64,000 nucleotides of DNA from Actinomadura atramentaria DSM 43919 (lineage in GTDB: Bacteria; Actinomycetota; Actinomycetes; Streptosporangiales; Streptosporangiaceae), in NCBI RefSeq assembly GCF_000381885.1, contig NZ_KB907213.1:106151-170150 (forward strand). Direction: 5' to 3'. The notes below the pieces were generated by a model. That model searched no databases and had not been told where the DNA came from. It saw nothing but the letters and a program-made list of their open reading frames with translations. Position numbers and translations under genes: made by a program. Shown piece after piece: positions 17,422-25,550 of this stretch (position 1 is its first letter; the number at the start of each line of letters is the position of its first letter).

Positions 17422-18540
17422 TCAGAGGTCGTGGCCGAGGCCGGGCGCGGTCGGGACCGGCACGGACCCGGCGGCGTCGCCGAACGCGGTCGGGGCCAGC
17501 GGCTCGTCGCGGACGAGCAGCGGGCCGACCAGGTCGGCGGGGACGGTCGCGCCCGGCAGCGCGGCGGCCAGGTGCAGCGCGGCGAGCGTCGCCACGCCGA
17601 GTTCCGGCATCGAGCCGATCTTCACCGCGAGCCCGGCCGCCTCCGCGACGGCCGCGACCTGGAGCGCGCGGTGCAGGCCGCCGACCTTGAGGATCTTGAT
17701 GTTGATGACGTCGGCCGCGCCGCGCCGGACGATCTCCAGCGCGTCGGGGGCCGACTGGACGCTCTCGTCCACCATCACGCGCAGGTCCAGCCGCTCGCGC
17801 AGCCGCGCGAGCCCGGCCAGGTCCCAGTGGGGGAGCGGCTGTTCGAGCAGGGACAGCCCCGCGGCGGCCATCCTGGCGAGGACGGGCAGCGCGGTGGCGG
17901 CGTCGTAGCCCTCGTTGGCGTCCAGGCACAGCTCGACGTCGCCGGGCAGCGCGCCCCGGACGGCGCGGACGAGCTCCAGGTCCTGCGCGGGGTCGTTGCC
18001 GCCCTTGACCTTGATGTGCCGGAACCCGCGCGCGGCGTGCTCGGCGGCCTCGGCGGCCATCTCGTCCAGCGTGCCGAGGCCGACGACCCAGGCGATCGGG
18101 ACGCGGTCGCGGACCCGCCCGCCGAGCAGGGCGTGGACGGGCCAGCCCGCGGCGCGTCCGGCGAGGTCGTGCAGGGCGATGTCCACCCCGGCCTTGGCGA
18201 CGTGCTGGCCGCGCAGCGCCGCGTCCATCGCCAGGTGCGCGCCGGCCCGGTCGAGCGGATCGCGGCCGACGAGCACCGGCGCGAGATGCTCCCGAACGGC
18301 CGCGCGGACCCCGGCCAGCGTCTCGCCGGTGTACGCGGTCATCGGGGACGTCTCGCCGACACCGCGCGCGCCGCCGGCCGTCTCGATCTCGACCACGAGG
18401 CTGACGAGCTCCGTGCTCGTCCCGCTGCTGATCTCGAACGGCCGCCGGTAGGGGGCGCGCACCACGCGGGTGGTGACGGCGGCGATGCGGTCGTCCCCCG
18501 GCGCGCGGCCGGTGACGTCCCGGTTGGGGGCGACGGTCAA
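17422..18540 (-). CDS. Enolase-superfamily enzyme (mandelate racemase / muconate cycloisomerase group)
   Basis: The 372-aa protein has the MLE/dipeptide-epimerase signatures in order: the lysine pair in FRHIKVKGG, metal ligands in ELCLDANEGY, LLEQPLP and VMVDESV, and the opposite lysine in VINIKILKVGG. These enzymes abstract the proton alpha to a carboxylate and then racemise, cycloisomerise or dehydrate. The TTG at 18540 is preferred because AAGGAG lies 8 nt before it; an ATG at 18582 would run into the operator region. It is transcribed leftward with the aldolase and divergently from the monooxygenase, sharing the perfect operator at 18583. Confidence 0.9.
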   Translation of the reverse strand: MTVAPNRDVTGRAPGDDRIAAVTTRVVRAPYRRPFEISSGTSTELVSLVVEIETAGGARGVGETSPMTAYTGETLAGVRAAVREHLAPVLVGRDPLDRAGAHLAMDAALRGQHVAKAGVDIALHDLAGRAAGWPVHALLGGRVRDRVPIAWVVGLGTLDEMAAEAAEHAARGFRHIKVKGGNDPAQDLELVRAVRGALPGDVELCLDANEGYDAATALPVLARMAAAGLSLLEQPLPHWDLAGLARLRERLDLRVMVDESVQSAPDALEIVRRGAADVINIKILKVGGLHRALQVAAVAEAAGLAVKIGSMPELGVATLAALHLAAALPGATVPADLVGPLLVRDEPLAPTAFGDAAGSVPVPTAPGLGHDL

Positions 18541-18582
18541 GATCTGACTCCTTGGAGGGGTCGCAATCGGACGGCGAACCAT

Positions 18583-18600
18583 TTACGGTCTAGACCGTAA
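18583..18600. promoter_or_regulatory. Island operator copy 3, perfect palindrome
   Basis: TTACGGTCTAGACCGTAA is perfectly symmetric, the best of the six sites. It lies 42 bp from the enolase-family start and 38 bp from the monooxygenase start, so one bound dimer could control both directions. Confidence 0.85.
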
Positions 18601-18638
18601 GTACGGAAACTGGTCGATGTCAATGGAGGCGGACACCC

Positions 18639-19610
18639 ATGCGCCTGGGTCTGTATCTCAATCTCTACGGCGACCGGGCCGACCGGCCTTCGCTCCAGGA
18701 CGCGGTCGAGCAGGCCCGCCTCGCCGAGCAGGCCGGGTTCTCCTGGATCGTGCTGGGCGAACGGCACCTGCACCGGCCCGGCTACCACGAGATCCTGACC
18801 TCGCTGACCTGGCTCGCCGCGCACACCGAGCGGATCGGGCTGGCCACCGCGGGCATCGTCGCGCCGCTGTACCACCCCGTCGTCCTCGCCGAGACGCTCG
18901 CCCACCTGGACGTCCTGTCCGGCGGGCGGCTGACGGCCGGGTTCGTGCTCGGCTACCGGCCCGAGGAGTTCGCGCTGTACGGCGTCACCCCGGCCGAGCG
19001 CGTGGCGCGGTTCGAGGAGTGCCTGACGATCCTCACCCGCCTGTGGACGGAGGACGAGGTCACCCACGAGGGCCGGTTCACGACCGTCCGCGAGGCGTTC
19101 CTGTCGCCGCGCCCCGCGCAGGACCCCAGGCCGCGGCTGTGGAACGGCGGGCGGGTCCCGGCCGTCCTGGAGCGCACGGCCCGGATGTGCGACGGCTGGA
19201 CGACGTCGTTCAACGAGCTCGACGCCGACCTGCCCGGCAAGATCGCCGAATACCGGTCGCACCCGCGCGGGGCCGGGACGCTCGGCCAGGAGGTCATCGT
19301 CTGCCGCGAGGGCTACTGCGCCGAGACCTCGCAGGACGCGCGCAAGGCCCTCGAGGAGCCGCTGCGCGACCTCTACGACGCGTACACGGGGTGGAAGCGC
19401 ACGTCGGCGGACGCGTCCCGGTACGCGCAGGGCTGGGACGACATCGCCGCGCGCGGCGTCATCGGCTCGCCCGCGCAGTGCGCCGATCGGCTGGAGCACT
19501 ACGCGGACCTCGGCGCGGACGGCGTCGTCCTGCGCGTCCAGCCGCCCGGCATGTCCCAGGCGGACGCGCTCCGGACCATCGAGGGTTTCGGCGCGGTGAT
19601 TTCCGGCTGA
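18639..19610 (+). CDS. Luciferase-like (LLM class) flavin-dependent monooxygenase
   Basis: The 323-aa TIM-barrel protein has the usual layout of the class: RLGLYLNLY at the N-terminus, WIVLGERHLHRPGYHE near residue 38 (the xxExH element), LAETLAHLDVLSGGRL, and the C-terminal YADLGADGVVLRV. Enzymes of this class use reduced FMN or F420; which one applies here is not visible. GGAGG lies 9 nt before the ATG. It is a single-gene unit behind operator copy 3 and ends at a strong terminator facing the second aminotransferase. Confidence 0.88.
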   Translation: MRLGLYLNLYGDRADRPSLQDAVEQARLAEQAGFSWIVLGERHLHRPGYHEILTSLTWLAAHTERIGLATAGIVAPLYHPVVLAETLAHLDVLSGGRLTAGFVLGYRPEEFALYGVTPAERVARFEECLTILTRLWTEDEVTHEGRFTTVREAFLSPRPAQDPRPRLWNGGRVPAVLERTARMCDGWTTSFNELDADLPGKIAEYRSHPRGAGTLGQEVIVCREGYCAETSQDARKALEEPLRDLYDAYTGWKRTSADASRYAQGWDDIAARGVIGSPAQCADRLEHYADLGADGVVLRVQPPGMSQADALRTIEGFGAVISG

Positions 19611-19620
19611 GACCGGAACT

Positions 19621-19653
19621 CGCGGTCGGCTCCGGGCTCCGGAGCCGACCGCG
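19621..19653. terminator. Bidirectional terminator
   Basis: A perfect 15-bp stem (CGCGGTCGGCTCCGG and its complement) with a 3-nt loop sits between the ends of the convergent monooxygenase and aminotransferase genes. Confidence 0.8.
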
Positions 19654-19656
19654 CGG

Positions 19657-20832
19657 TCAGCCCGCACGGAAGGCGCGCCGCACCTTCGCCGCCGCCGCGA
19701 GGATGTCGGACAGCGCGTCCTCGTCGGCCATCAGCAGGTGCTGGCGCACCCAGACGACGGAGTCCTCGGCGGCCTCGGCGGCGGGGCACGACGCCGGTCC
19801 CGCGTGCGGCCGCAGCGCCGCCTCGCGGGACAGCGCGCGGTAGCCCGCGTCCAGCGGGACGCCCTCGGCCGTCATCGCCGCGACGAAGTCGGCCTTGGGC
19901 CGACCGCCGAACGCGGCGGGGTCGTAGCGGAGCAGCGCGAGGTGGTGGCTGCTGCGCGTCGTCCCCTCGGGGGCGGGCAGCAGGTCGAGGCCGTCGCAGT
20001 CCGCCAGCCCGGCCGCGAGGAACGCGACCGCGCGCTCCCGCGCGGCGATCTGCCCGTCCAGGCGGTCGAGCTGCGGCAGCAGGACGGCCGCCTGGAACTC
20101 CGTCATGCGCAGGTTCCACCCGACTTCGGGGTGTTCGTACCACGCGCCGGACAGGCGGCGGCCGACGTTGTGCAGCGACCAGGCGCGCTCGTAAACGGCG
20201 TCGTCGTCGGTGACGATGACGCCGCCCTCCCCGGCCGTCATCGCCTTGCTCGACTGGAAGCTGAAGCACGCCGCGTCGCCCAGCGTCCCGGCGGGGCGGC
20301 CGTGCCGGGTCGCGCCGTGGGCCTGCGCGGCGTCCTCCAGGCTCGCCAGGCCGTGCGCGCGGCACAGCGCGCCGAGCGCGTCGGTGTCGGCGGGCGCGCC
20401 CGCGAGGTGGACGGGCATCACGGCCTTCGTGCGGGGGCCGATGAGCCGTTCGACCGACGCCGGGTCGAGGTGCAGCGTGTCGGGCGTGACGTCCGCGAGC
20501 ACCGGACGCGCGCCCGCGAGCACCACGGCCGTCGCGCTCGCGACGAACGTGTACGCCGGGACGATCACCTCGTCGCCCGGAACGACGCCGAGCGCGCGCA
20601 GTCCGAGGAACAGCGCGACCGTCCCGTTGACGACGCAGACGCCGTGCCGCGCGCCCACGGACGCGGCGAACGCGTCGGCGAACGCGGCGACCTTCGTCCC
20701 GGACGTCGCCCCCCAGTCCCCGCTGTCGAGAACCTCCAACAACAGCTTGCGCTGCTCGTCCGTCGCGGGAGGCGGCCACGCGGGCCACCCGGTGGTCCGG
20801 ACGGGCGTGCCGCCGTCGAGCGCCAGGGTCAT
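19657..20832 (-). CDS. DegT/DnrJ/EryC1/StrS-family aminotransferase (second copy)
   Basis: A 391-aa PLP enzyme. NGTVALFLGLRALG is the phosphate-binding region, SLEDAAQAHGA holds the cofactor Asp, and FSFQSSKAMTAGEGG carries the Schiff-base lysine. It is clearly distinct from the copy at 12956, so this is not a recent duplication. GGAGGA lies 6 nt before the ATG. Its start overlaps the stop of the amidohydrolase before it by 4 nt. It is the last gene of a long leftward operon beginning with the importer genes at 25429. Confidence 0.92.
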   Translation of the reverse strand: MTLALDGGTPVRTTGWPAWPPPATDEQRKLLLEVLDSGDWGATSGTKVAAFADAFAASVGARHGVCVVNGTVALFLGLRALGVVPGDEVIVPAYTFVASATAVVLAGARPVLADVTPDTLHLDPASVERLIGPRTKAVMPVHLAGAPADTDALGALCRAHGLASLEDAAQAHGATRHGRPAGTLGDAACFSFQSSKAMTAGEGGVIVTDDDAVYERAWSLHNVGRRLSGAWYEHPEVGWNLRMTEFQAAVLLPQLDRLDGQIAARERAVAFLAAGLADCDGLDLLPAPEGTTRSSHHLALLRYDPAAFGGRPKADFVAAMTAEGVPLDAGYRALSREAALRPHAGPASCPAAEAAEDSVVWVRQHLLMADEDALSDILAAAAKVRRAFRAG

Positions 20833-21599
20833 CGCAGATCCTCCAGGAGCCGTGTCATCGTGCCGAACAGGACTTGGTCGCGGTCGGCGGGGTCGAGCGG
20901 CGCGAGCACGACGCGGCCCAGACCGACGCGCAGGTCGAGGAACACCGCGTCGGACCCGAAGACGATCCGGTCCGCGCCGACCGCCGCGACCAGCCGAGCG
21001 AGGTGCCGCGCGGTCATCCGGGACCCGCAGATCTCCAGCGTGACGCCCGGATGAGCGGCGGCGACCCCGGCCGCCGCCGCGTACCCGGACGGCCACAGCC
21101 CGGCGTGCCCGAGCAGCAGTCGCAGCGCCGGGTGGCGCGCGGCGACGGCCGCGAACCGCGCCGGGTCCGACCAGGGCGAGCCGTGCTGCCCGTGCGACAG
21201 GACGAGGCGCCCGCGCTCGGCGGCGAGCGCGAGCGCGGGGGCGTAGCCGGGTCCGTCGAGCGGGTGCTCGTGGGTGTCGGGGTGGAGCTTGAGCCCGATC
21301 ACGCCGGGGGCGTCGAGCAGGTCGGCGGCGCGGGCGGCCGCCTGCGGGTCGTGCGGGTCGTAGACGGCGTAGCCGAGGAGGCGGCCCGGACGGCGCGCCA
21401 GCTCGTCCAGCAGGAGCGCGTTGCCGGACCGCGCGTCCGGGCCGACGCCGAGCAGGTGCGAGACGCACATCGTCGCGACGCCCACGCGGTCCATGACGTC
21501 GATCAGGCGCGCCGTGGACGCGTCGGGGATCGCGAAGTTGAACCAGGAGCCGAGGTGCCCGTGGGCGTCGATGACGCGGCCCCGCCAGCTTTCGTCCAC
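20829..21599 (-). CDS. Amidohydrolase-2 family metal-dependent hydrolase (second copy)
   Basis: The 256-aa protein keeps the metal motif DAHGHLGSW near residue 11, histidines in GLKLHPDTHEH, LVLSHGQHG and LLLGHAG, and the metal Asp in FGSDAVFLD. It is a paralogue of the 14861 gene. It starts with GTG behind AAGGAGG, one base after the stop of the degenerate partner gene. With the neighbours on either side it repeats the three-gene module of the plus-strand operon. Confidence 0.85.
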   Translation of the reverse strand: MDESWRGRVIDAHGHLGSWFNFAIPDASTARLIDVMDRVGVATMCVSHLLGVGPDARSGNALLLDELARRPGRLLGYAVYDPHDPQAAARAADLLDAPGVIGLKLHPDTHEHPLDGPGYAPALALAAERGRLVLSHGQHGSPWSDPARFAAVAARHPALRLLLGHAGLWPSGYAAAAGVAAAHPGVTLEICGSRMTARHLARLVAAVGADRIVFGSDAVFLDLRVGLGRVVLAPLDPADRDQVLFGTMTRLLEDLR

Positions 21600-21600
21600 G

Positions 21601-22305
21601 TCAGTCCTCCTTTCGCGGGCGCAGCAGGGCGCGCGCGTTGCCCCCGGCGATCAGCGCGGCGTCGGCCGGCGGCAGGTCGAGGTGGTCGAGCTGGAAGCGC
21701 GGCCCGGCGTCGTCGGTGGCGGGCGCGCCCGTGCCGAACAGCACGCGGTGCGCCCCGAACCGCTGCGCGACCCATTCGACGGCGAGGTGACCGTTGAGCG
21801 TGGCGGTGTCGACGTGGATGCGCGGGTGGGCGTCCATGAGGTCCGCGAGTTCGCGCAAACTCCGGTAGCCGGTGTTGATGAGCACGAGATTCAGGCCGGG
21901 GACGCGGGTCGCGAGGTGTTCGACCTCGTCCGGCGTCGTCTCGTCCCAGCCGAGCAGGACGCCCGTGCCGCGCTCCGCGAGGTCCCGCGCGAGCGCGAGG
22001 CCGTGCGGCCCGGTCAGCCGGAACCGGTGCGCGGCCGGGCACAGCCGGACGACCCCGGCCGCCTCGGACGGCGTCCCCAGCGGGCCGGGGACCAGGACCG
22101 GGACGGGGATCAGCCGGTCACCGCCGCGCGGCAGCGCCGCGTTCCCCGTCGCCGGGTCGTAGTGCAGGGCGTGGGAGTGGACGACGCACGCCGCGTCGAT
22201 CCGCAGCCGGTCCAGCTCCGCGAGCAGGCCGGACGCGTCCGCGCCCGGCACGTCGTCGGTCGGCACCGGGCCGAGCACCCGGTTGACGTCGATGACCTCG
22301 AACAC
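21601..22305 (-). CDS. Amidohydrolase-like protein lacking metal ligands (second copy)
   Basis: A 234-aa protein of amidohydrolase-2 size and pattern. The N-terminal motif reads IDVNRVLGPVP with no histidines, the barrel histidine positions read VVRLCPA, VLLGWDE and LVLINTG, and the late Asp is lost (FGTGAPA). It lies directly before the active copy and 6 nt after the permease gene. It parallels the protein at 14118. Loss of the same ligand positions in both copies argues for a kept structural or binding role rather than decay. Confidence 0.7.
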   Translation of the reverse strand: MFEVIDVNRVLGPVPTDDVPGADASGLLAELDRLRIDAACVVHSHALHYDPATGNAALPRGGDRLIPVPVLVPGPLGTPSEAAGVVRLCPAAHRFRLTGPHGLALARDLAERGTGVLLGWDETTPDEVEHLATRVPGLNLVLINTGYRSLRELADLMDAHPRIHVDTATLNGHLAVEWVAQRFGAHRVLFGTGAPATDDAGPRFQLDHLDLPPADAALIAGGNARALLRPRKED

Positions 22306-22311
22306 CGGCGC

Positions 22312-23172
22312 TCAGCCCTTGATCCCGGTCGCCGCGATGCTGTCGGTCAGGTACCGCTGGAGCAGCCCGAAGACGAGCAGGCTCGGCAGGACGGTGATCG
22401 CGGCACCGGCCATCACCTGGTTGACCGGCACGTTCTCGCTCTGCAGCGTGGCGAGCCCGACCGTCAGCGTCTGCATTTCGCCGGACTGCCCGATGACGAG
22501 CGGCCACAGGAAGTCGTTCCAGTGCCACAGGAAGACGAAGACGCCGAGCGTCGCGAGGGCCGGGCGCACCAGCGGCAGCACGATCGTCGTATACATCCGC
22601 CATTCCGAGGCGCCGTCGATCTCGGCGGCCTCGAACAGCTCGTCGGGGAGCTGCGCGATGAACTGGCGCATGAGGAACACGGCCTGCGAATTGGCGAGCG
22701 TCGGGACGATCAGTCCCCAGTAGCCGTCCACCCAGCCGAGTTTCGACACCAGGATGTAGGTGGGGATCAGCGTCGCCTGGAACGGCACCATGAGCGTCGC
22801 GAGGAAGGACCAGAACATCACCTCGCGGCCGGGGAAGCGCTTCTTGGCGAAGGCGTAGCCCGCCATCGACGCGAACAGCAGGATCAGCAGCACCGACGCG
22901 AGCGAGTAGATCAGGGAGTTGATCGTCCACCGGGTGATGTCGGAGTTCGACAGCACGTTCCGGAAGTTCTCCAGCGTGACGTGCGTCGGGATGAACGCGT
23001 CCGGGAACGTCTGCCCGCTCGCCGGGGCGAACGCGATGAACACCATCGCGGCGAACGGCGCGATCGTCACGATCGCCGTGAGCGCCAGCAGCGCGGGCGT
23101 CGTGAGCCGGGCCGCGCCGCCGAGCCGCCGTCCCGCGCGGGCGGCGGGGGGCCTGCGGGTCGTGGTCGCCAT
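22312..23172 (-). CDS. ABC sugar-type importer permease, MalG-like
   Basis: The 286-aa protein has six hydrophobic segments and the EAA loop EAAEIDGASEWRMYTTIVLPLVRPALATL, which docks on the ATPase. Family CUT1, second permease. The ATG overlaps the stop of the first permease. No ATPase gene is found in the island, so a shared ATPase such as MsiK elsewhere in the genome is expected. Confidence 0.93.
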   Translation of the reverse strand: MATTTRRPPAARAGRRLGGAARLTTPALLALTAIVTIAPFAAMVFIAFAPASGQTFPDAFIPTHVTLENFRNVLSNSDITRWTINSLIYSLASVLLILLFASMAGYAFAKKRFPGREVMFWSFLATLMVPFQATLIPTYILVSKLGWVDGYWGLIVPTLANSQAVFLMRQFIAQLPDELFEAAEIDGASEWRMYTTIVLPLVRPALATLGVFVFLWHWNDFLWPLVIGQSGEMQTLTVGLATLQSENVPVNQVMAGAAITVLPSLLVFGLLQRYLTDSIAATGIKG

Positions 23173-24104
23173 CAGTCCTCCCGTCCGACGAACCGGCGCT
23201 GCACGAGGGAGACGGCCAGGACGACCGCGAACAGCGTCAGCCCGATCGCGCTCGCGTAACCGAAGTCGAAGTATTTGAAGCCCGTGTCGTACAGCAGGTA
23301 CACGAGCGAATAACTGGACCGGACGGGTCCGCCGCCGGTCATCACGTACATCGCGTCGAAGACCTGGAACGCCTGGATGGTCTCGATGACCAGCACGAAG
23401 AACAGCACCGGGCGCAGCAGCGGCAGCGTGATGTGGCGGAACCGCTGCCAGGCGTTCGCGCCGTCCATCATCGCCGCCTCGTCGAGGGAGCGCGGAATGG
23501 ACTGGAGACCGGCGAGCAGGATCAGCATCGAGTAGCCGAAACCCTTCCAGGCGGAGGTCACGGCGATGGACGGCAGCACCGACCCGGAATGGCCGAGGAA
23601 GTCGAACGGGCCGACGTGGACGAGGTGGAGCAGCCCGTTCAGCAGGCCGTCCTCGGCGTCGTAGATCCATTTCCAGATCACGGCCGCGAGCACGATGCTC
23701 GTCACGTACGGCAGGAAGAACACGCCCCGGAAGAAGCCGCGCCCCCACACGACGCGGTCCAGAAGCATCGCCGTGCCGAGCGACAGCAGCACGGTCATCG
23801 GCACGAACACCACGACGTAGGTGAGCGTGACGAGCAGGCTCTCGCGGAACAGGTCCTCGTGCGCGAGCCGCGTGTAGTTGTCGGCGCCGACGAACGACCA
23901 CTCGCCGCTGAGCTTGTAGTCGGTGAGGGACAGCAGGAACGCCCCGGCCGTCGGCACGAGGCGGAACAGCGTGAACAGCACGAGCATGGGGGCGACGAAC
24001 AGCAGCCCCACGCGGGCCTGCCGGGACCGCCGCCCGGTGGTCGGCGCGGTCCCGGCGCGCGGGCGCCGTGCCGCGGACGGCCGGGACCGGGTGGACAGTG
24101 TCAC
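23172..24104 (-). CDS. ABC sugar-type importer permease, MalF-like
   Basis: The 310-aa protein has six membrane segments and the EAA loop DEAAMMDGANAWQRFRHITLPLLRPVL. The GTG at 24104 is chosen because GGAGG lies 6 nt before it; a start at 24149 is possible but lacks this. Located 71 nt after the binding-protein gene, it is the first permease of the CUT1-type importer. Confidence 0.93.
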   Translation of the reverse strand: MTLSTRSRPSAARRPRAGTAPTTGRRSRQARVGLLFVAPMLVLFTLFRLVPTAGAFLLSLTDYKLSGEWSFVGADNYTRLAHEDLFRESLLVTLTYVVVFVPMTVLLSLGTAMLLDRVVWGRGFFRGVFFLPYVTSIVLAAVIWKWIYDAEDGLLNGLLHLVHVGPFDFLGHSGSVLPSIAVTSAWKGFGYSMLILLAGLQSIPRSLDEAAMMDGANAWQRFRHITLPLLRPVLFFVLVIETIQAFQVFDAMYVMTGGGPVRSSYSLVYLLYDTGFKYFDFGYASAIGLTLFAVVLAVSLVQRRFVGRED

Positions 24105-24175
24105 CGGTGCCTCCGAAAGGCGCGGGCCGCCGTCCGGGGCGGCCCGCACCCGGTAGTGCGGATGTTGCGGACGGG

Positions 24176-25429
24176 TCAGCGCTGGCGCGCCAGCAGGTCG
24201 TCGGCCTGCTTCGCCGCGTCGTCCAGCGCCTGCTTGGGCTGCTTCTTACCGGTGAGCGCGGCCTGGATCTCCGCGCTGAGCAGCGACATCACCTGGCGGG
24301 CCGCCGCGTTGGGCTCGCCCGGGTAGGCGTAGGTGAGCGCCTCGGTGAACTTCGCGGTGGACGCGTCGCCACCGGTGGCCTTGACGTCGGTGCGCGGCGA
24401 CAGGAAACCGGACGCCTGCGTCAGCCCGGAGATCCGCTCCGGCGCGATCATGAACCGCAGGAACGCCTCGGCCTTGGCCTTGTTCTTCGACTTGGCGTTG
24501 ACGCCGAGCCCGCCGGGCAGGCCGAACCCGACCTGCTTGCGGTACCGCAGCGGCAGCCCGACGACGACGTTGTCCGCGCCCCACGCGTCGCCCGCCGTCT
24601 TGACCTCCGCCGGGACGTTCGTGAAGCCCATCGCCACCTGCTGCTTGCCGAGGGCCTGGTCCGGGAGGACGTTCTTGTTGTTCAGCGCGCTCTTGGGAAT
24701 CGCACCGGACTTGTAGAGGTCCACCAGGAACGTCAGCGCCTCGACGCCCGCAGGGCTGTTGAACGCGGCCTTCTTGCCGTCCGGCGAGAACACCGTCCCG
24801 CCCGCCTGCCACAGCAGCGGGTAGTAGTTGAGGTTCAGGCTGGCCTCGGGGGACGCCGAGTAGTCCAGCGTGGCGACGCCCGCCGCCTTGAGCTTCGGCG
24901 CGGCCGCCCTGATCTCGTCCCAGGTCTCCGGCGGCTTCTTGATCCCGGCCTTGTCCAGCAGCTTCTTGTTGTAGAGCGTGCTCGTGACCGTGTGGTAGAT
25001 CGGCGCGGCGTACAGCTTCCCGTCCACGCTCAGGGCCTTCAGCGCGCCGGGCAGGAAGCTCGACCTCGCGTCGGCGACGGCCGCGTCCACCGGTGCGAGC
25101 GTGCCGTTCTGGACGTACTGCGGGATCTGGTCGGGGCCGAGCAGCACGACGTCCGGCCCCTTGCCGCCGGAGAGGGCGGTGGCGACCTTCTGGTCCCGGT
25201 TGTCCCACGGCTGCAGCTCGATCTTGAGGTCGAGGCCGGAGTTCGCCGCCTCGAAGTCCTTCTCGATCTGCTGCCAGTAGGTCCGGCTCGCCGCCTGATC
25301 GGCGATGACCGGATACATCCAGACGGTGAGGCTCTTGTCGGACGACCCGGAGCCGCAGGCCGCGGTGAGCGCTCCGGCGGTCGCGAGCACGGCGAGCGTC
25401 GCCGTGACGCGCGTGAGGTTGGGTTTCAT
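24176..25429 (-). CDS. ABC importer extracellular solute-binding lipoprotein, CUT1 type
   Basis: The 417-aa protein starts with a lipoprotein signal peptide ending LTAACGSGS, so the mature protein is lipid-anchored at Cys25. The rest is a family-1 binding protein (LTVWMYPV, GPDVVLLGPDQIPQYV, NKKLLDKAGI, PETWDEI). It is the first gene of the operon that runs through the permeases, two amidohydrolase-like genes and the aminotransferase. Operator copy 4 lies 81 bp upstream of its start. The ligand is unknown; CUT1 importers mostly carry oligosaccharides or polyols. Confidence 0.93.
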   Translation of the reverse strand: MKPNLTRVTATLAVLATAGALTAACGSGSSDKSLTVWMYPVIADQAASRTYWQQIEKDFEAANSGLDLKIELQPWDNRDQKVATALSGGKGPDVVLLGPDQIPQYVQNGTLAPVDAAVADARSSFLPGALKALSVDGKLYAAPIYHTVTSTLYNKKLLDKAGIKKPPETWDEIRAAAPKLKAAGVATLDYSASPEASLNLNYYPLLWQAGGTVFSPDGKKAAFNSPAGVEALTFLVDLYKSGAIPKSALNNKNVLPDQALGKQQVAMGFTNVPAEVKTAGDAWGADNVVVGLPLRYRKQVGFGLPGGLGVNAKSKNKAKAEAFLRFMIAPERISGLTQASGFLSPRTDVKATGGDASTAKFTEALTYAYPGEPNAAARQVMSLLSAEIQAALTGKKQPKQALDDAAKQADDLLARQR

Positions 25430-25509
25430 CGGACCCCTTAGTTTCAGAGGACCGGGGCGCGGCGGGCTCCCCGGGGCGATCGGTCGTGGGCGGGTGGATC
25501 GGGGGCCAA

Positions 25510-25527
25510 TAACGGTCCAGGCCGAAA
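25510..25527. promoter_or_regulatory. Island operator copy 4
   Basis: TAACGGTCCAGGCCGAAA lies in the 121-bp gap upstream of the solute-binding protein gene and matches the core GG-C-AG-CC exactly. Confidence 0.72.
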
Positions 25528-25550
25528 TTAGCCGGATTGGTTTCGGACTG

